Origin: Gemmatimonadota bacterium | Lineage (GTDB): Bacteria; Gemmatimonadota; Gemmatimonadetes; Gemmatimonadales; Gemmatimonadaceae | NCBI GenBank assembly: GCA_016704465.1 | Contig: JADJAD010000013.1 | Coordinates: 1-64,000, forward strand | DNA length: 64,000 nt | Direction of reading: 5' to 3' | Shown here: positions 59,262 to 64,000 of the stretch, one piece after another | How the letters are laid out: each line of letters begins with the position of its first letter | How positions within the stretch are numbered: position 1 is the stretch's first letter | Notes under the pieces: model-generated | Database searches by the model: none | Told to the model about the DNA's origin: nothing | What the model saw: the letters and a program-made list of their open reading frames with translations, nothing else | Program-made: the position numbers and the translations under genes

Positions 59262-60770
59262 ATGCGACTGTGCGCGCTGCTGCTTGCCGCCGCCTGCAGC
59301 AGCGGACTTGGCGCGCAGACACCCGTGCAGCACGGCAAGCGCGCCCCTCGCCTCATCATTCGCAACGCGCTCGTGATCGACGGCATGGGCACGCCAGCTT
59401 CAGGCCCCTACGACATCGTCATCGAGAACAACCGCATCGCGCAGATCGTCCCCATCGCCGACGCCATTCAGGCCACGATCGGCGGCATGACCTCGCGGCC
59501 GCAGGGGGGCGTGGAGATCGACGCCCGGGGGAAGTACGTGATGCCCGGTTTCGTGAATGCCCACGCGCACGTGCAGGACGAGCGCGGCGGGACCCCGCAG
59601 GAACAGGAGTACGAACTCAAGATCTGGCTCGCCTCGGGGATCACCTCGGTGCGCGATGTGGGGAGCGACACGCGCAAGACCATCCCGCTGCGTGACCGCA
59701 TCAACGCCGGCCAGGCCGAAGGGCCTCGATTGTTCCACTACCCGATGTTCAACCTCCCCCCCGTCCCCAATACACCGGCCGAGGCGCGCGCACGTGTGCA
59801 GGCGCTCAAGCAGGCCGGAGCCGACGGCATCAAGATCCTCGGCACCAAGCGCGACGTGATGGAGGCCATGCTCGACGAGGCCCGAAAGGTAGGTCTGCGC
59901 GTCGCACACCATGCCGCGGTCGAAGAAACCAACGCTTGGGACGACATCAAGGGCGGCACGACCACCATCGAACACTGGTACGGCATTCCCGACGCCGCGA
60001 TCATCGATGGAGGACAGCCGTTCCCCCCGGAGTTCAACTACACGGACGAGGTGCATCGTTTTCGCTATGCCGGGCGCCTATGGCGCGAGGCCGACCCGGC
60101 ACGCTTGACCGAGGTGCTCACCGCCATGGTCAAGGCGAACGTCGCCTGGGTTCCCACGCTCGACATCTACGAGGCCTCGCGCGACCTCCAGCGCGCGCAG
60201 GGGCAGCCCTGGTTCCGCGACTACCTGCACCCGACGCTCGAGGAGTTCTTCAAGCCCAACCCCAACAACCATGGGTCGTACTTCATCGGCTGGACGTCGG
60301 TCGATGAAGCCTACTGGAAGGAGAACTATCAGATCTGGTTCCGTGCCCTGCGCGAGTTCGAGCGACTGGGCGGGACGATCGCGGTGGGCGACGACGCCGG
60401 CTTCATCTACCAGCTCTATGGCTGGGGCTTTGTCCGCGAGATGGAGCTCGAACAAGAGGCCGGCTTCAGCCCACTCAAGATCATCCAGCACGCCACCAGC
60501 AACGGCGCCAAGGTACTGGGCAAGGAGATGGAGATCGGCCGCGTGCGTCCCGGATGGCTTGCCGACCTGATCATCGTCAACGGCAACCCGCTCGAGAACC
60601 TGAAGGTGCTGTATCCATCCGGAACGGACAGCGTGCGCGACGGCAAGATCGTGCAGACCGGCGGGGTCGAGTGGACCATCCGCGATGGCTTCACCTATCA
60701 CGGTCCGACCCTGCTTCAGGAAGTTAGGGAGATCGTGCGCAAGGCCCGCGCGCGGGCCGCAACGCCCTGA
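59262..60770 (+). CDS. Secreted amidohydrolase (third active type)
   Basis: 502 residues from ATG 59262, where a signal peptide begins (LCALLLAAACSSGLGAQ, with a possible lipobox AAC). Metal ligands: His101 and His103 in FVNAHAHVQD, Lys in GIKILGTKRD, His in RVAHHAAVEE, His in TIEHWYG and Asp in AVGDDAGF. It is longer than its relatives by an insert around IIDGGQPFPPEFNYTDEVHRF and an EEFFKPNPNNHG loop. Family members hydrolyse cyclic amides, peptides or esters; this one is secreted. The next gene on the same strand follows after 131 bases. Confidence 0.87.
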   Translation: MRLCALLLAAACSSGLGAQTPVQHGKRAPRLIIRNALVIDGMGTPASGPYDIVIENNRIAQIVPIADAIQATIGGMTSRPQGGVEIDARGKYVMPGFVNAHAHVQDERGGTPQEQEYELKIWLASGITSVRDVGSDTRKTIPLRDRINAGQAEGPRLFHYPMFNLPPVPNTPAEARARVQALKQAGADGIKILGTKRDVMEAMLDEARKVGLRVAHHAAVEETNAWDDIKGGTTTIEHWYGIPDAAIIDGGQPFPPEFNYTDEVHRFRYAGRLWREADPARLTEVLTAMVKANVAWVPTLDIYEASRDLQRAQGQPWFRDYLHPTLEEFFKPNPNNHGSYFIGWTSVDEAYWKENYQIWFRALREFERLGGTIAVGDDAGFIYQLYGWGFVREMELEQEAGFSPLKIIQHATSNGAKVLGKEMEIGRVRPGWLADLIIVNGNPLENLKVLYPSGTDSVRDGKIVQTGGVEWTIRDGFTYHGPTLLQEVREIVRKARARAATP

Positions 60771-60789
60771 ACGCGGCCCGTGGACTGCG

Positions 60790-60818
60790 CCCCGTCGCTC
60801 GCCCTGCGGGTGACGGGG
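60790..60818 (+). terminator. Hairpin after the amidohydrolase
   Basis: CCCCGTC (60790-60796) pairs with GACGGGG (60812-60818), 20 bases after the stop. No T-tract follows, so the call is weak. Confidence 0.35.
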
Positions 60819-60901
60819 ATCACTACACGGAACCGGTGAGACGCGCATAGCTTGCGGTCAACCGCACGTGCCCTGCCTCTCACGTCATCCGTTCGCTGCC
60901 C

Positions 60902-61591
60902 ATGCGCATCCTCACGTCGTGCACACGCCATCACGGAACCGGCCGCGACCGGACGGTCCGAGCCCGCGCCTCCCGTCGCGTCTTCCTGGCCGCACTGGTC
61001 GCCGCAGCCTCGCTCCTGCCCGGCGCCTCGGCGATGGGACAGGGACAGGTCGGCGTCCTGCTCGGTGCCACGTACTCCACCCTGCGGGGCGTCGATGGTC
61101 TCGATGGCAGGACCGGGCTCGTCGGCGGGCTCTCGATCCTGTTCCCCTCCGAGGGATTCCTCGCGTTCCAGACCGAAGCGCTCCTGGTCAACAAGGGGGC
61201 GACGGCATCGACGGGGGACCCCGAGGGACTCCGGCTCAGCTACGTCGAGGTCCCGCTCATGGCGCGCCTCACGCTCAATCGCGGCGGCACGATGCATCCC
61301 CACCTGTACGCGGGCCCGTATCTCGGCTTCGAGGTGGACTGCAGCGTCAAGGGGACCGCGGCCGCGTGCGACGACATCCCCGGCGTCAATACGCACTCGG
61401 TCGATGTCGGCGGCTTGCTGGGCGGCGGCGTCGACTACGACGTCGGTCCGCTGGTCCTGACCGGCGGAGTGCGCTACAGCTTCGGTGTCTCGAACGTCGC
61501 CGATTTCTCGTTCGACGCGGTCGACGAATCGGCGAGGAACGGCGTGTATGCACTCTACGCGGGCGCGGCCTTCCGGTTCGGGAGACGTTAG
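60902..61591 (+). CDS. Outer-membrane beta-barrel protein (PorT/OmpA-like barrel)
   Basis: 229 residues from ATG 60902. A basic N-terminus and a hydrophobic VFLAALVAAASLLPGASA form the signal peptide. The rest alternates polar and hydrophobic residues in short strands: QVGVLLGATYSTLRG, FLAFQTEALLVNKGA, LRLSYVEVPLMARLTL, HLYAGPYLGFEVDC and VYALYAGAAFRFGRR. YVEVPLMARLTL is the hallmark of the small outer-membrane barrel family PF13568, and the final Phe-Arg-Phe supports an outer-membrane insertion signal. Two Cys (VDCS, AACD) are probably paired in a loop. Its role is unknown. Confidence 0.8.
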   Translation: MRILTSCTRHHGTGRDRTVRARASRRVFLAALVAAASLLPGASAMGQGQVGVLLGATYSTLRGVDGLDGRTGLVGGLSILFPSEGFLAFQTEALLVNKGATASTGDPEGLRLSYVEVPLMARLTLNRGGTMHPHLYAGPYLGFEVDCSVKGTAAACDDIPGVNTHSVDVGGLLGGGVDYDVGPLVLTGGVRYSFGVSNVADFSFDAVDESARNGVYALYAGAAFRFGRR

Positions 61592-61690
61592 GCGGACCGT
61601 GCGCGGCGGGCGGGCAAGTGTCCGCCACGAGCACGCCATGTCGCCGGTCGCGACGACCCGTGGACCCCGTTGACGGACAGGAGCACTGCC

Positions 61691-61996
61691 ATGTGCCGGA
61701 ACATCAAGACGCTCGCCAACTTCGCCCCGCCGGCGACCACCGACGAGGTGCGCGCCTCGGCGCTGCAGTTCGTGCGAAAGCTGAGCGGAACCTCGCGCCC
61801 CTCGCGCATCAATGCGGCGGCGTTCAACCAAGCGGTAGACGACGTCGCCGCCGCCGCGGAACGCCTGATTGGTGCCCTCCGCACCGTTGCGCCGCCACGA
61901 TCGCGCGAGGTCGAGGCGCAGCGGGCTCGAGCGCGCGGCGAACAGCGCCGCGCGGGGAACCCTGACCAGGCGACCATCCCGACCATCCCGACCTGA
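61691..61996 (+). CDS. DUF2277 family protein
   Basis: 101 residues from ATG 61691, with CAGGAG eight bases before it. The N-terminus MCRNIKTLANFAPPATTDEVRASALQFVRKLSG is nearly invariant in DUF2277, followed by AFNQAVDDVAAAAERLI. The function is not known. The protein is short, cytoplasmic and mostly helical. The C-terminal ~30 residues are Arg/Pro-rich and probably disordered. Confidence 0.87.
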   Translation: MCRNIKTLANFAPPATTDEVRASALQFVRKLSGTSRPSRINAAAFNQAVDDVAAAAERLIGALRTVAPPRSREVEAQRARARGEQRRAGNPDQATIPTIPT

Positions 61997-62050
61997 CCGT
62001 GCGCCGGCGCGGCGTCGCTCACGCGAGCGCTGCGCCGGCGGCGCGATCGG

Positions 62051-62581
62051 TCAGTTCGTGTCCCAACGGAACTGCAGGTGGCCGGTCGCCGGAACCGCGG
62101 ACCCACCGACCGGCTGCACCATGCCGCTCAGTGTCGCGTTGAACACGAGGCAGTTCACCGGCGATCCGGGGGGACACGACCCGAACAGGGGGCCGGAGTA
62201 GCCAACGAGCTGTGACAGGTCGAAGCTGACCTGCGCCCCCGTCCCCGCATCGACCAACACGACGATCCCCGACGCGACGACCACGCCAGCCGCATCTGCC
62301 CGGATGCGCCCAGGCCCGGTCGCCATCTCGAAGAAGTTCATCCCCGACGTCAGGTTGCGGTTGAAGTACGCTTGTCCGCGAAAGACGTACTGCTGTGCCG
62401 CGCCGAACTGCCCGGGCGACGTGTTGAATGTCGTGGCGAAGCGCCCCAACACCCGGGGAGGCGGCGGATTCCCCTCCGCCGAGAGCGCGAGCGCGGGAGC
62501 TGCCGGCGCGATCGCACCGTCGCTCGCGCACGCCGACTGCAGCGCTGCCGCCGTTACCACCAACAGTGACGTGACCTTCAT
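62051..62581 (-). CDS. Hypothetical lipoprotein
   Basis: 176 residues from ATG 62581, with GGAGG six bases upstream. The signal peptide ends in a lipobox-like QSAC at about residue 18. The mature part has a Pro-rich linker (GNPPPPRVLG) and then a beta-rich domain (TFNTSPGQFGAAQQYVFRGQAYFNRNLTSGMNFFEMATG...GHLQFRW). Two Cys in SCPPGSPVNCLVF are likely a disulfide. I do not recognise the family. It is downstream of the partial TPR gene on the same strand after 82 bases. Confidence 0.65.
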   Translation of the reverse strand: MKVTSLLVVTAAALQSACASDGAIAPAAPALALSAEGNPPPPRVLGRFATTFNTSPGQFGAAQQYVFRGQAYFNRNLTSGMNFFEMATGPGRIRADAAGVVVASGIVVLVDAGTGAQVSFDLSQLVGYSGPLFGSCPPGSPVNCLVFNATLSGMVQPVGGSAVPATGHLQFRWDTN

Positions 62582-62663
62582 CGTGCACCTCCATGGTCTG
62601 GTCCTGCCATCCCCTTGCGGGGCCACTCGACGAGGGACGCTCCCTCGTCGCCTTCTCTCCCAC

Positions 62664-64000
62664 TCACTGCGCGCTGTCAAACTCGCGCATCGCGGCACGC
62701 AGTGCCGTGGCAGCCTCGCGCGCTTCGGCCACCATCGCCTCCAGCACCCGATCTGCACGGGCCCACGCGCTGACGACGAGGGCATAGTTGACGAACGCCT
62801 TTTCATCACGTTGCATCTGCCGGGCGACCCGTGCCCGCTCCAGCGCCAGCGGGATCTCGGTCGGCGTCAGCAGTCGATTCGGGCGCTCATCCAGCAGCAG
62901 CGCCGCCCGCTCCGGTTCGCCCAGCCTCGCCATCAGTCGCGCTGCCACAAAGCGCTCCTGGTAGCAGTCCACGCACAGGGAATCCGGGAGCGTCCGCAGC
63001 TCGGCGAGCGCCGTGGCCGAATCGCCGCGCGCGAGGGCGAGGTACCCGCGCGCGGCCCGCGCGGCGTAGCTCCCGGCTCGCGCACGCGCCGGATCCCGGC
63101 CGCGCGACTCATCCGCCGCCAGCGACGCAATGCGCGTGATGGCCGCCGCATCGCCCTCGCTCGCCCACCACGGGAGCGTCCACCACGGGAGCGAGCGCGA
63201 CCGGTCCTGCTCATGTTCGTCGAGCCAGCGGCCGAAGCGGGTACGCACCGAGTCGCGCGGAAAGGCGCCCACCAGCGCATAGTCCACCGCCAGCGACGTG
63301 CGCAGGTCACCTAACGCGTTCCACAGGGTCCCGGCCTCCGCCACGTGCCCGCGGTACGCCAGCTGCAACGACAACCGCATGCGGGGATCCGGGAAGATCG
63401 GGTCGACCGCCTGCCGCGCCACGAGCGACCGGGCAATGCGCACCCCCGTTTCCGTGCGGTCGGGCCAGCGACGGATGAGCAGCCAGGCTCCGGCCAGCTG
63501 TTGCACGTCGGCGGTATCGAGCAGGACGTCGAGCGCGGCCGACTGCTGCATGGCATCGTTCGCAATGCGCAGCGCCATGCCGATCGTGCTCACGTCCTCG
63601 CGCCGCGTGTTCAACGCGAGGTACCACTCGGCGTACGTGCGTGCCGTATCGGGCAGGTCGAGCGAAAACGCCAGCTCCACCACGTGCTGGTACGCCGGGG
63701 CGAACCCGCGGTTGAGGCGAATCGCCCGGGAAAAGTCGCTCAGCTCCTGACGGTCACCGATCCCCACGCCGGGTCCGTAGCCGTAGTGGTAGCCGGCGTC
63801 ACCGCGGGCAAACCAGACCTCGGGATCGGACGGGTACAGCTGCACGGCCGTGTTCGGCACCTCGAACAGCCGTCGCGCCTGCGGCAGCCAGCGCGGGTCG
63901 GCATAGTCCTCGGGCAGGGTCGCACTGAGCGAGTCCGCGGCGATCAGCAGCGAATCGTGCCGCCCCAGCGACCGGTTCAACGCGCCCGCATGACGAAGGT
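62664..64000 (-). CDS. TPR-repeat protein, partial (probable C-terminus of a Ser/Thr kinase)
   Basis: The gene enters from the right edge; the frame is open to base 64000, so the N-terminus is outside the window. About 445 residues are visible. Helical repeat motifs of the tetratricopeptide type are frequent: YPSDPEVWFARGDAGYHYG, LSDFSRAIRLNRGFAPAYQHVVELAFSL, ARTYAEWYLALNTRRED. This style of TPR tail, with pairs of Asp-Pro-Glu-x-Trp repeats, is common at the C-terminus of eukaryotic-type serine/threonine kinases in Gemmatimonadota and Acidobacteria; the kinase domain itself cannot be seen. CVDC near 62970 is a Cys pair in a loop. Confidence 0.72.
   Translation of the reverse strand, partial: LRHAGALNRSLGRHDSLLIAADSLSATLPEDYADPRWLPQARRLFEVPNTAVQLYPSDPEVWFARGDAGYHYGYGPGVGIGDRQELSDFSRAIRLNRGFAPAYQHVVELAFSLDLPDTARTYAEWYLALNTRREDVSTIGMALRIANDAMQQSAALDVLLDTADVQQLAGAWLLIRRWPDRTETGVRIARSLVARQAVDPIFPDPRMRLSLQLAYRGHVAEAGTLWNALGDLRTSLAVDYALVGAFPRDSVRTRFGRWLDEHEQDRSRSLPWWTLPWWASEGDAAAITRIASLAADESRGRDPARARAGSYAARAARGYLALARGDSATALAELRTLPDSLCVDCYQERFVAARLMARLGEPERAALLLDERPNRLLTPTEIPLALERARVARQMQRDEKAFVNYALVVSAWARADRVLEAMVAEAREAATALRAAMREFDSAQ

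Noticed and set aside
985..63315. Recurrent heptamer CGTTAGG (about 12 hits on both strands, for example 2092, 9929, 29776, 52951)
   Set aside because: A rough expectation from base composition is about 7, so the excess is small; hits are mostly Ala/Pro/Thr-Leu-Gly codons and stop contexts with no positional pattern.

Overview
The window is about 67% GC, packed with genes, and reads like a chromosomal segment of a Gram-negative soil-type bacterium, most probably a member of the Gemmatimonadota or a close relative. This assignment is an inference from gene content: many secreted amidohydrolases, sortilin/BNR propeller proteins, quinoproteins, an orphan MacB/FtsX permease of about 800 residues, an eukaryotic-type kinase TPR region, and a SusD-like domain in a non-Bacteroidetes GC context. 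No rRNA, tRNA, CRISPR array, prophage or insertion sequence was seen.

Layout. 1-8158 is a tight plus-strand operon: end of a GABA-aminotransferase-like gene, nitrilase-family amidase, Orn/Lys/Arg-type decarboxylase, ATP-grasp ligase, C45 Ntn-hydrolase and succinate-semialdehyde dehydrogenase, mostly joined by 4-base ATGA overlaps. It looks like an amine-to-GABA-to-succinate route with an amide-forming and an amide-cleaving enzyme built in, and is the best candidate for a little-described system. 8434-12604 holds an M55 aminopeptidase and a secreted BNR-propeller protein. 12751-17361 (minus) carries a GGDEF/EAL protein, a squalene/phytoene-synthase-like enzyme and an ACT-less prephenate dehydratase. 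17698-18573 holds an unrecognised HExxH protein flanked by a 16-bp and a 13-bp tandem array. 18838-24922 has an acyltransferase-3/SGNH protein, a small secreted protein, a cold-shock protein, a PQQ sugar dehydrogenase and a serine hydrolase.

24959-31250 holds an amidohydrolase and a multicopper oxidase (minus) divergent from the orphan permease. 31541-35027 holds an ECF sigma/anti-sigma pair and a flavoprotein/NAD-epimerase pair. 35285-43852 has an RCC1-propeller/SusD lipoprotein fusion, a PQQ dehydrogenase with a haem c domain, a second acyltransferase and an epimerase. 43885-48004 has two adjacent amidohydrolases, one of which has lost its HxH metal motif, an LTxxQ lipoprotein and a cupin. 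48038-54020 is a divergent catabolic island: FolD-like, class-V PLP enzyme and NSS transporter on minus; a split ThDP decarboxylase, a cyclase-family hydrolase and DUF1304 on plus. 54101-64000 has peptidases (S51, M20), a serine hydrolase, zinc-ribbon/PAS protein, amidohydrolase, a beta-barrel protein, DUF2277, a lipoprotein and a partial TPR protein.

Five genes (decarboxylase, GGDEF/EAL, multicopper oxidase, permease, second serine hydrolase) are each interrupted by what looks like a one-base indel, most in homopolymers. Residual assembly errors are the simplest explanation, so these genes may be intact in the organism.
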